From assembly GCA_050291365.1 (NCBI GenBank), contig JBNKJS010000008.1:1-64000 (forward strand): a stretch of 64,000 bases of DNA, read 5' to 3'. The notes beneath the pieces are model-generated. The model was not told the origin of the DNA. It saw only the letters and a list, made by a program, of their open reading frames with translations, and made no database searches. Below are positions 44,565 through 52,428 of this stretch, one piece after another. The DNA comes from JAAGZL01 sp050291365 (GTDB taxonomy: Bacteria > Pseudomonadota > Gammaproteobacteria > Chromatiales > Chromatiaceae). The translations under genes and the position numbers were made by a program. The stretch's first letter is position 1. Each line of letters begins with the position of its first letter.

Positions 44565-44810
44565 TTTCCACCTCGGCAACTGCTCCATGCGTTGCTCTCG
44601 ATAATTGCTCCTGCATTATTCTACCTTCGCCCATCTGACTCACAGGGCAAGGATTGTTCCAGGCAATCTCTGCCATGGGCTTGTACCTTCTGCATCCATG
44701 AGGTGGGGGGTATTAGTTAGGGCTGTTGTTTTAAGTTTTCCCCCTCACCCTCGGCTTTGGCCTCCTGCGTCGCTCTACCTCCTGCATCCATGCAGTCGTA
44801 ACCCTCTCCC
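44565..44810. repeat. Composite repeat with long-form and truncated cassettes
   Basis: A 62-bp cassette at 44574-44635 (long form), a third-module copy at about 44702-44736, and a second, truncated cassette start at 44752. The block leads directly into the tandem array. Confidence 0.8.
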
Positions 44811-44965
44811 CGAGGGGAGAGGGGATTAAGTAGGGGAGAGGGGATTAAGTAGGGGAGAGGGGATTAAGTAGGGGAGAGGGGATTAAGTAGGGGAGAGGGG
44901 ATTAAGGGGGGGAGAGGGGATTAAGGGGGGGAGAGGGGATTAAGGGGGGGAGAGGGGATTAAGGA
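44811..44965. repeat. 20-bp tandem array at the hydrolase 3' end
   Basis: About seven units of GGGGATTAAGTAGGGGAGAG, degenerating into GGGGATTAAGGGGGGGAGAG, abut the stop codon of the alpha/beta hydrolase. It is homologous to the array at 39.4 kb. Confidence 0.9.
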
Positions 44966-45829
44966 TTAAACCTCTTTATACAAGTTGTCGCGGATAAACT
45001 GGATTAGTTGGTCGGCATGCTGTTGGAACAGTTCGACAGAGTCATGTTTGGCGCCTTCCACGGCTATGATCTGCACTGGTCTTTCGGCTGTGGCGCTGGC
45101 TTCAATAAGATGCATATCTTCGATGGGTACTGTGGTATCAGCGGTGCCGTGGGCCAGTAGCACCGGGCAGTGCACCTTGGCTATGCGGTTCATGGGGGCG
45201 ATGTCATCAAAGCGGAAGCCTATAACCCACTGGATGTAGTTCATGATTATGGGGCGCAGGAAGCTGGGTAGCCAGGGGCGATCCAGATGGCGATTCATCA
45301 TAAGTCTGGGGTGGGCAAAACCGGAGACGCTGATGACAAGATCAATATCCGCACCGCGTGATGCCGTGAGGATGGAGGCCGCTGCTCCCACCGAGTGTCC
45401 AAGTACCACAATCTGGTGATCGGGACTGCGTTGTTGTAACCACTCCAACACCATGGTCAGATCTTCTGCAAAGCGGGGCAGGGAAGAGAAGCTATCGCTG
45501 TCGCTCTGGCCGTGATTGCGTGCATCGTAAACTAGTACATCCATGCCGGCTTGATGGAAGGGTTGGGCCAGGGGTAGCATCATCTCCGCATTAGCGCCCC
45601 AGCCGTGAACGATCACCAGTGTGCAGCAGCTGTTTTCAGCCGGCATCATCCAGGCGAAGAGTTGTTTGTTTTTTACGCTAGGAATGTGGTGTTGGCTGTA
45701 AGGCAGGCCAAACTCATTTGGTGTGGCTTGCTCTTTTATTCTGGGTGCGCGGTAGGTCAGGTGGAGTAGGATTGGAAATAGCAGGATCAGCCCAATGATG
45801 ATTAAGATGGTTGTTAAGATAAAGCTCAT
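44966..45829 (-). CDS. Alpha/beta hydrolase with N-terminal membrane anchor
   Basis: A 287-residue protein. Residues 3-25 form a hydrophobic helix, probably an anchor. The hydrolase fold carries the oxyanion segment IVHGWGAN, the nucleophile elbow GHSVGAA, an acid in LAHGTADTTVP and the catalytic His in GAKHDSV. Substrate unknown; the architecture resembles BAAT/serine-aminopeptidase-type lipases or esterases. A tandem repeat array touches its stop codon. It is monocistronic, with repeats on both sides. Confidence 0.88.
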   Translation of the reverse strand: MSFILTTILIIIGLILLFPILLHLTYRAPRIKEQATPNEFGLPYSQHHIPSVKNKQLFAWMMPAENSCCTLVIVHGWGANAEMMLPLAQPFHQAGMDVLVYDARNHGQSDSDSFSSLPRFAEDLTMVLEWLQQRSPDHQIVVLGHSVGAAASILTASRGADIDLVISVSGFAHPRLMMNRHLDRPWLPSFLRPIIMNYIQWVIGFRFDDIAPMNRIAKVHCPVLLAHGTADTTVPIEDMHLIEASATAERPVQIIAVEGAKHDSVELFQQHADQLIQFIRDNLYKEV

Positions 45830-45934
45830 GGCGCTGCTTATGTTGAGGGAGTGTGGTTTGGCTGGAGTGCAGTTTAAGTTTGGTTTTTATATCTTACCCT
45901 AACTATATTTTCTTCACTCTAATCTTTTTTTCAT

Positions 45935-46345
45935 CCTCGGCTTTTCCACCCCTCAAGGGGGTACCGAGGTCCACCAGGGGGAGGTAGGTGTAATGTAGCT
46001 TTTTCCCCCTCACCCCAACCCCTCTCCCCCCAGGGGAGAGGGGCTCAAACTAACTTTTTTTCTCATCCTCGGATTTTCCACCACTTAAGGGGTACCGAGG
46101 TCCCCGGGGGGTGTAGTGTAGCTTTTCCCCCCTCACCCCTGGCCCTTCTCTTCCTCAAGGGGGTACCAAGGACCACCGGGGGGAGGCGGGTGTAATGTAG
46201 CTTTTTTCCCTCATCCCCGGCCCTTCTCGACTCTGGTTCCGAACTTCGTTATACCTCCTCCATCCCTGGAGTCGTCCCCCCGGGGGAGAAGGGAGTATTG
46301 AGCCCCTCTCCCTTGGGGGAGAGGGGTTGGGGTGAGGGGGGGAGT
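45935..46345. repeat. CT/GA-rich repeat block
   Basis: Four partly diverged CT/GA-rich units carrying the GGGGGTACCGAGGTCC core variant, and a GACTCTGGTTCCGAACTTCG tail also found at 18.7 and 39.0 kb. An AACTTC/GAAGTT and ACTGACAG/CTGTCAGT hairpin at about 46409-46441, downstream of the SulP gene, lacks a T-run. No gene is seen. Confidence 0.8.
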
Positions 46346-46461
46346 GTTGACCTTCCCCGTGGATCCTGTGGTCAAGACGCAGGATAACGGTTTAACCAGA
46401 CCATACCAGAAACTGACAGATGCCTAACTTCTGAAGTTGCTGTCAGTCTCTGTTATTCCAA

Positions 46462-47994
46462 CTAGCCCAGCTCATCCACTGCAACATGGTAGCGCGGGTC
46501 TTCGATTACATTGACCTCTACCAGATCTCCAGCTTTTCTTAGCAGCTTGCGGCACTCTTCACTCACATGGCGCAGGTGTAGGCGTTTGCCGGCGTGTAGA
46601 TAGCGTTCGGCCAGGGTGTCGATAGCCTCGATGGCTGAGTGATCCATTACCCGCGAATGCTGGAACTCCACCACCACATCATCCGGGTCATTTTTAGGGT
46701 CAAACAGTTCATGGAAGTTGTTGACTGAGGCGAAGAACAGGGGGCCGTGCAGTTCGTACACCTTGGAGTCCATCTTTCCATCGTAGGTGCGCACATTGAT
46801 ATGTTTGGCGTGCTCCCAGGCAAACACCAGGGCGGAGACGATGATGCCCACTACCACTGCGATGGCCAGGTCGGTTGCGACGGTGACGCCGGATACCAGG
46901 ATCAGCACAAAGGCATCAGCGCGGGGGATCTTGCCCATGATGCGCAGGCTTGACCACTCGAAGGTGCCGATTACCACCATGAACATGACGCCGGTTAAGG
47001 CGGCTAGCGGGATCATCTCAATCAGGCCGGATGCGAACAGAATGAAGATCAGCAGGAACAGGGCGGCGGAGATGCCGGAGAGGCGGCCTCGTCCTCCAGA
47101 GTTCACATTGATCATGCTCTGCCCGATCATGGCGCAACCGCCCATGCCGCCAAAAAAGCCGGTTACCGTATTGGCTACGCCCTGACCTACGCACTCCCGG
47201 TTGCCATGGCCCCGGGTGTCGGTGATCTCGTCGATCAGACTCAGGGTCAGTAGGGATTCAATCAGGCCAATGGCGGCCAGGATTACGGCGTAGGGGAAGA
47301 TGATGTTCAGTGTATCCCAGGTGAGTGGCACCATCGGGATGTGAAACTCAGGGAAGCCGCCAGCAATAGAGGCAAGATCACCTACGGTGCGGCTCTCCAT
47401 GCCCATGCCGATGACCACCAGGGTTACGGTGACAATGGCCGCCAGGGATGAGGGGATCGCCTTGGTCAGTTTCGGCAGGAGGTGGATGATAGCCATCGTC
47501 AGGGCTACCAATCCCAACATGGTCCAGAGGGCGTTCCCCTGAAGCCACTGCATCTGCCCGGCGGCATCCTTAATCTGAAAGCTGTTTAACTGGGCTAGGA
47601 AGATAACAATGGCCAGGCCGTTAACGAAGCCCAGCATCACCGGATGGGGTACCATGCGGATGAACTTGCCTAGCCGTAGCACCCCCACCAGGATCTGGAT
47701 CAGCCCCATCAGGACCACGGTGGCAAATAGGTATTCCACGCCGTGCTGGGCCACCAGGGCCACCATGACCACGGCCAGGGCGCCGGTGGCCCCTGAGATC
47801 ATTCCTGGGCGACCGCCCACAACTGCGGTTATTAAACCCACCAGAAAGGCTGCGTAAAGCCCTACCAGGGGCTCTACCCCTGCTACAAAGGCAAAGGCCA
47901 CTGCTTCTGGCACCAACGCCAGGGCTACGGTTAGTCCTGAGAGGATGTCGTTCTTAGGACAGCCGCGGTCAGTGCACTCAAAATTGAAAAACAT
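46462..47994 (-). CDS. SulP family anion transporter with STAS domain
   Basis: A 510-residue inner-membrane transporter of the SLC26/SulP family. The membrane part (DILSGLTVALALVPEAVAFA and AVVGGRPGMISGATGALAVV) is followed by a C-terminal STAS domain with VVEFQHSRVMDHSAIEAID. SulP proteins carry sulfate, bicarbonate or dicarboxylates. In an autotrophic sulfur oxidiser either sulfate or bicarbonate is plausible. The subfamily cannot be fixed from the sequence alone. GAGG precedes the ATG by 5 bases. Confidence 0.92.
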   Translation of the reverse strand: MFFNFECTDRGCPKNDILSGLTVALALVPEAVAFAFVAGVEPLVGLYAAFLVGLITAVVGGRPGMISGATGALAVVMVALVAQHGVEYLFATVVLMGLIQILVGVLRLGKFIRMVPHPVMLGFVNGLAIVIFLAQLNSFQIKDAAGQMQWLQGNALWTMLGLVALTMAIIHLLPKLTKAIPSSLAAIVTVTLVVIGMGMESRTVGDLASIAGGFPEFHIPMVPLTWDTLNIIFPYAVILAAIGLIESLLTLSLIDEITDTRGHGNRECVGQGVANTVTGFFGGMGGCAMIGQSMINVNSGGRGRLSGISAALFLLIFILFASGLIEMIPLAALTGVMFMVVIGTFEWSSLRIMGKIPRADAFVLILVSGVTVATDLAIAVVVGIIVSALVFAWEHAKHINVRTYDGKMDSKVYELHGPLFFASVNNFHELFDPKNDPDDVVVEFQHSRVMDHSAIEAIDTLAERYLHAGKRLHLRHVSEECRKLLRKAGDLVEVNVIEDPRYHVAVDELG

Positions 47995-48500
47995 CGATAC
48001 CTCGAAGGGGGTGTTCTGGCAAAAGAACTATATTAGCAAATTAGTAAACATTAATGAATGATAAATATCAGGCTTAATCTAGCCGTGAAATCTCTTGATG
48101 GAATATTCTGGGGGTGAATCCAGTTGTTCTTAGACTGGCTTCTAGCGCGGATGCAGATGCCTCTAAGCCAGAGAGCGGCAGTTCTTAGATCTTGTCACTT
48201 TTCTGGCAGGTATGTTAAATTCTGGTAGTGTAAGTGCTCAAAAAATACGGAGTAGGTTTGGTCATGGAAGATGATAAACGTTTGCGTCTACCCTGTTTCG
48301 CCGGTCATAACCTTGAGCGGTTTTCACCCTTAAATATTGCGTACTGCATCTATGGCGATGTCGTATGTTCATACCCATGTTGTATATGTTTTCAGGTCAA
48401 GCCAGGAACGTATTAATTTTGAGTGATTAAGAACAGAGAAGAGGCATGCTTACATTCAGATAGGTTGAATTAATTATTCAGTGTAATCAAGGAGGGTACA
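47995..48500. other. Intergenic region between SulP and the CTERM protein
   Basis: It contains the divergent leaders of both neighbours. A frame of 50-60 codons with several Cys residues is present but has no recognisable features, so nothing firm is seen. Confidence 0.5.
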
Positions 48501-49136
48501 ATGAAAAAACATATGCGTTTTGCTGTCGCCTTTGCGATTCTATTTGGATTAAGTGGTTATGCGCACGCCGTAATTATTGATTTTGGCCCCGGTTTTGGCG
48601 CACCCGCTACGGGATATACAGTATTAACCAATCAACTCTCATCTTACGGGGTAACATTTTCTACCACCGATCCTGAGGGGGTTTTATGGTGGGGAGGTAA
48701 TTATGCCTGGCCACCGGGGCGATATTCTATATCAGCTGGGAGCCCGGATACCCTGGGAGTGCCGACATTCATTGAACCTATTCGCGTTGATTTTGCAAAA
48801 TCAGTTATTGCAGCTAGCATTCGTGGCCTTGATGGAGGTAGTGATATCGACACATTAACCCTCAATGCCTACGATAGTTCAGATACCTTAGTAGACACAA
48901 TGAGTATCACAAATGAGTTTTCCGCACCTGGTTTTGTAGCATCTGTATATGGTGCCAACATATCGTATATCACTTTTGAGGTATCAGTGCGGGGTGATCA
49001 TGGCCTGTTTTTTGATGATCTCAGTTTTACGCCGGTACCCTTGCCAGGAGCAGTGTGGCTTTTTGCTTCCGGCCTGATAGCGCTATTTGGATACAGGAGA
49101 AAACAGGTCAACGTTGGCAGACCTCAATTATCATAG
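48501..49136 (+). CDS. VPLPA-CTERM sorted secreted protein
   Basis: A 211-residue exported protein. A signal peptide (AVAFAILFGLSGYAHA) is followed by a beta-rich body (PVRVDF-like IRVDFAKSVIAASIRG, YITFEVSVRGDHGLFFDDLS). The C-terminus is a sorting signal: VPLPGAVWLFASGLIALFG, then YRRK. Such signals are processed by exosortase/EpsH-type systems linked to exopolysaccharide. No exosortase is in the window. CAAGGAGGG gives a strong start. Confidence 0.88.
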   Translation: MKKHMRFAVAFAILFGLSGYAHAVIIDFGPGFGAPATGYTVLTNQLSSYGVTFSTTDPEGVLWWGGNYAWPPGRYSISAGSPDTLGVPTFIEPIRVDFAKSVIAASIRGLDGGSDIDTLTLNAYDSSDTLVDTMSITNEFSAPGFVASVYGANISYITFEVSVRGDHGLFFDDLSFTPVPLPGAVWLFASGLIALFGYRRKQVNVGRPQLS

Positions 49137-49296
49137 GGTCTTTTTCGCGTGAGGCAATCTTTCCTCTAATTAATTTTTTTGCCATGTTGAGTGCGGTTTG
49201 TGCTCTAGACTGCCTTGCGCGACGATCATAGCAGGCATAATCGATGGAGCCGCTGTCTGTGCGCCTGATGGGGATGTTTTGCTCTGTTTTTGCCAT
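49108..49296 (-). CDS. Small hypothetical protein divergent from lysR
   Basis: A 62-residue protein with a IDYACYDRRARQSRAQTA segment. Short proteins with a similar Y-x-x-RAR-x-x-RA core are often encoded beside LysR genes of the GcvA group (recalled pattern, not searched). GAGGGA lies 7 bases before the ATG. Its end overlaps the convergent CTERM gene by 29 bases. It may be controlled by the adjacent regulator. Confidence 0.55.
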   Translation of the reverse strand: MAKTEQNIPIRRTDSGSIDYACYDRRARQSRAQTALNMAKKLIRGKIASREKDPMIIEVCQR

Positions 49297-49397
49297 GATG
49301 AGTCCCTCAATGCATGAATTAAGCTAAAGGATAGATAGTAAAATAATCTTGTACAAAGGACTTTATCTTGCTCGGGACATGAGATATTCTCATCTGT

Positions 49398-50321
49398 ATG
49401 CAGCAGCGCTTGCCACTCAACAACCTCAATGCCTTTGCTGCAGCTGCGGAACATCTTAGTTTCCAGGAAGCGGCTGAGGCGTTGCATGTCACGCCGTCTG
49501 CAGTTAGTCACCAGATACGAAACCTGGAAAACATATTGGGATACAGACTGTTTGATCGCCTGGATAAAGGGGTTCGCCTTACCCCTCAGGGGAAGAGGTT
49601 GTTTGTCGATATTGAAATCCCCATGAGGCAACTGCATGAAGCCAGCCGCAAGGCGCTGCGCGGTCTGGAAGACAATACCCTGGCTTTGTCGGTTGCCCCG
49701 GTTTTTGCCACGGGCTGGTTGCTTCCACGTCTGAAGGATTTTTATGCCTCTTACCCGGATATTCGTTTATCGGTGGTAGCCAGCGCGGAGTTTGCTGATT
49801 TCAGTTCAGATCCATTTGATGCATCAATCAGGATGGGAGCAGGAGAGTGGGAGAATACGACCTCAATCCGGCTCATTAACAAAGAGCTTATGGCGGTCTG
49901 CCATCCAGCACTTATTAAACAGAGCGGAGGGTTGTTAACGCCTGATCAGGTAGCCGAGTACCCCCTGATTCTGAATACTGTCATGCCTGGTACATGGGAA
50001 GAGTGGTTTCAATCTGCTGGCCTCGATATGCCAACTGCAGATGGCAGCAGGCTTCAGGTTCAGAGCACGGCGCTGGCGATTGAGGCTTTGCAGTCAGCAG
50101 AATCAATAGCTCTAGTAGACTGGCACTTTATTCAGCAAGACATTGAATCAGGAAGATTGTCGATTGCATGTGAGCATGTTCTGCAAAGTGGTGACGGGTA
50201 CTTTCTCACCTATCCTGAATCGGCGGATAGCTTGCCCTCATTGCATTGCTTTAGGGATTGGCTTTTTGTTCAGTTGGATTTGACGGAGAGGATTAAGAGA
50301 AAAGAGCGGTCTGAGCAGTGA
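49398..50321 (+). CDS. LysR family transcriptional regulator (GcvA-like)
   Basis: A 307-residue regulator. The N-terminal winged helix-turn-helix is LSFQEAAEALHVTPSAVSHQ with IRNLENILGYRLFDR. The effector-binding domain starts with TLALSVAPVFATGWLLPRL, the pattern of the GcvA/AmpR group. Its effector is unknown. It faces a small divergent gene across a 101-base intergenic region that should carry the shared operator. Confidence 0.93.
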   Translation: MQQRLPLNNLNAFAAAAEHLSFQEAAEALHVTPSAVSHQIRNLENILGYRLFDRLDKGVRLTPQGKRLFVDIEIPMRQLHEASRKALRGLEDNTLALSVAPVFATGWLLPRLKDFYASYPDIRLSVVASAEFADFSSDPFDASIRMGAGEWENTTSIRLINKELMAVCHPALIKQSGGLLTPDQVAEYPLILNTVMPGTWEEWFQSAGLDMPTADGSRLQVQSTALAIEALQSAESIALVDWHFIQQDIESGRLSIACEHVLQSGDGYFLTYPESADSLPSLHCFRDWLFVQLDLTERIKRKERSEQ

Positions 50322-50587
50322 AACTAGATGTTGTCACGAGAAGTGTTTAGGAATTAAAATAATAAATGGTGGAGCGTAAATACAATAACAATATGGAAGA
50401 TCATAATCATTCTGCATTTGAAACAGATAGTTGAGGGATTTGGGTGTAAACAGGCCCAAAAAGAGGGCTCATGTCCAGCCTGCTTGCGAGCGCTGCAGAA
50501 TTTACCCGCATGTTAGTCATATCGCCCCCAATGCTCAGAAACATCGAGCTTAAGTGGAAGTAATAACAACAACGAAGAGGGATAATA

Positions 50588-51043
50588 ATGAACGATGAGA
50601 AACTGATCTCAATACAGCTCTGGGCCAATGACCCCTATCTGGTAAAAGAGTTCATGCGTGAATTGGGTATCCTGGGGCGCATGGGTAACGACGTGGTGGT
50701 GTTCATGATTGAGGATGGAGTGGACAACGCCTTTCCTGAGGGAATCCGTAAAAACTGTAAGGATCCGGCCCTGGCAGAGGAGCTGGTTAAGGGCATGGAT
50801 GAGGCGATCACCTCCGGCGTGACTTTCATGGCTTGCAAGAGGTGTTACGAGGAGCGCACTGCAGGTGACGAGCAGGATCTGGGTGATCTCTTTCTGGGTG
50901 TCATGGTGGATGCCTATAACACTTTTATTGATGAGTCGCTTGAGGCCGATCTTACCCTGACCATACAGGGCTGGACCCAGAAGCGTCTCGAGGAGTTGAT
51001 GGACGAGCGCCTGGCCCAGGCGAGTGCCGTCAGAGTAGCTTGA
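50588..51043 (+). CDS. Cytoplasmic hypothetical protein, possibly DsrE-fold
   Basis: A 151-residue soluble protein. The layout ISIQLWANDPYLVKEFMREL, GNDVVVFMIEDGVDNAFPEG and GVTFMACKRCYEERTA recalls DsrE-like sulfur carriers, which have a DGV turn and a Cys after the following strand, but identity is too low to be sure. It is co-transcribed with the TSUP exporter (1-base gap), which suggests a link to sulfur compounds. GAGGG precedes the ATG. Confidence 0.65.
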   Translation: MNDEKLISIQLWANDPYLVKEFMRELGILGRMGNDVVVFMIEDGVDNAFPEGIRKNCKDPALAEELVKGMDEAITSGVTFMACKRCYEERTAGDEQDLGDLFLGVMVDAYNTFIDESLEADLTLTIQGWTQKRLEELMDERLAQASAVRVA

Positions 51044-51044
51044 T

Positions 51045-51815
51045 ATGGAGTATCTGTTGTTGATTGTCGGCACGGTGCTGGCCAGTACCCTGACAGGCAC
51101 CGTGGGGGTGGGCGGCGCTCTTATTATTGTCCCCGGGCTTACCGTGGCGGCGTCCTATTTCAGCTTGCTGCCGCCGGAAATTCGTTTCATTGGCTATACC
51201 ATGAACTTCATTAGTCTGGCGCCCATTGTGTATAAGAACTGGTCGAAGATTGACCTGCACATGGCTCGGCCCCTGGTGCTGTTTGCGGTGTTGGGGGCAT
51301 TTATAGGCTCCAACGCGCCCAAGGTAGTTGATGAGGGGGTTCTGTTGCGGGTCTTCGTGGTGGTGCTGATTGCCATCATTTTATTGATGGTGAAAAAGAT
51401 CTTCGACCACAGCCGTGCAGTGGCAGATTTCACCCACGACTGGCGTAGTTGGAGCATCATCAGCTCTATCGGCATCATCGTCGGTCTTGCCTCGGGGCTA
51501 TTTGGTATTGGCGGTGGGGTGTTCATGATGCCCCTGGTGATGCTGCTTCTAGGTATCAAGCCAAAGAGTATCATCCTGGTGACGCCACTGATTGTGCTTT
51601 TTTCCACTGGTACTGGTATCGCTGTCTCTCTGTGGAATGGTCTTGACCATCTGCACGTTTGGGTGGCGGTTGCGGTGATCGTCTCTGCCATCCTTGGCGC
51701 AGAGCTGGGCGACCGCCTGCGCGGGCGTATGTCCGATAATCTGCTGCAGTGGGTGATGGTGGCGGTGTTGGTGGTGCTCACGGTTAAGATGGGACTTAAG
51801 TCAGCGGTGATCTAA
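51045..51815 (+). CDS. TSUP (TauE/SafE) family sulfite/organosulfonate exporter-like
   Basis: A 256-residue membrane protein with about eight hydrophobic helices and the TSUP internal duplication: ASTLTGTVGVGGALIIVPGL in the first half and GLASGLFGIGGGVFMMPLVM in the second. TSUP members export sulfite, thiosulfate or sulfonates or import sulfur species. The substrate here is inferred only from the sulfur-rich setting. It is coupled to the preceding gene. Confidence 0.9.
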   Translation: MEYLLLIVGTVLASTLTGTVGVGGALIIVPGLTVAASYFSLLPPEIRFIGYTMNFISLAPIVYKNWSKIDLHMARPLVLFAVLGAFIGSNAPKVVDEGVLLRVFVVVLIAIILLMVKKIFDHSRAVADFTHDWRSWSIISSIGIIVGLASGLFGIGGGVFMMPLVMLLLGIKPKSIILVTPLIVLFSTGTGIAVSLWNGLDHLHVWVAVAVIVSAILGAELGDRLRGRMSDNLLQWVMVAVLVVLTVKMGLKSAVI

Positions 51816-51870
51816 TTGGGTTTGATCTTAAGCGACTTCATTCTTAGAATTAAATGTACATGCGATCTCG

Positions 51871-51945
51871 GGCGGTTAGCTCAGCGGGAGAGCACTGCCT
51901 TCACACGGCAGGGGTCACTGGTTCGAACCCAGTACCGCCCACCAC
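51871..51945 (+). tRNA. tRNA-Val (anticodon CAC)
   Basis: A complete cloverleaf. The acceptor stem is GGGCGGT with ACCGCCC, discriminator A and encoded CCA. The D arm has GCTCAGCGGGAGAGC, the anticodon stem is CTGCC/GGCAG around TTCACAC with anticodon CAC, and the T arm is CTGG-TTCGAAC-CCAG. It reads GUG codons. Confidence 0.95.
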
Positions 51946-51989
51946 TTCTTCTTTATACGAAAGAACAGTTAGGGGTAGGCCATGATTGG

Positions 51990-52115
51990 GTTTTTTCTCT
52001 TGCCCTAACTTATTTCCTCTTAATTTAGCCATTTCCCTCTCACTTTAACTATTTCCCCTTCACTCTAACTTATTCCCTCTCACTTTAACCATTTCCCCCT
52101 CACCCTAACCCTCTC
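51990..52115. repeat. Degenerate pyrimidine-rich tandem repeat
   Basis: Four to five units of about 30 bases resembling TTTCCCTCTCACTTTAACTA lead into a standard CT/GA-rich repeat arm (CCCTCACCCTAACCCTCTCC). They look like successive decayed copies of that arm. Confidence 0.65.
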
Positions 52116-52380
52116 CCCCAGGGGAGAGGGGATAAAGGGATAAAGGGATAAATGGAAGGGATTGATAAAGGGGATGCCGATGTTTCATTGTCCCCTCTCC
52201 CTGGGGGGAGTGGGCTACGACTGCATGGATGCAGGAGGTACGAGCCCATGGATGGGCGAAGGTAGAATAATGCAGGAGCAATTATCGAGAGCGACGCAGG
52301 AGGCCAAAGCCGAGGGTGAGGGGGGGATCTGGCGAAGTCCGAGAAGCCAAAACCAAAGCCGAGGGGTGGCGAAGTCCGGC
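52116..52380. repeat. Composite repeat with reverse-orientation cassette
   Basis: CT/GA-rich arms surround a 62-bp cassette at 52251-52312, reverse oriented as in the 18.8-kb copy and with the same ACTGCATGGATGCAGGAGGT flank. No gene is seen. Confidence 0.85.
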
Positions 52381-52428
52381 ACGGCCAATGTTTGAACAAC
52401 TATGATCAGACCATATTTTTATCCAATC

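Noticed and set aside
46409..46441. Hairpin downstream of the SulP gene as a terminator
   Set aside because: The stem is interrupted and no T-run follows on the coding strand.
48234..48416. 60-codon frame with several cysteines between SulP and the CTERM gene
   Set aside because: No family pattern, no convincing start, and no support from context.
50407..50628. 73-codon minus-strand frame overlapping the start of the gene at 50588
   Set aside because: It covers the ribosome binding site of a well-supported gene and has no recognisable features.
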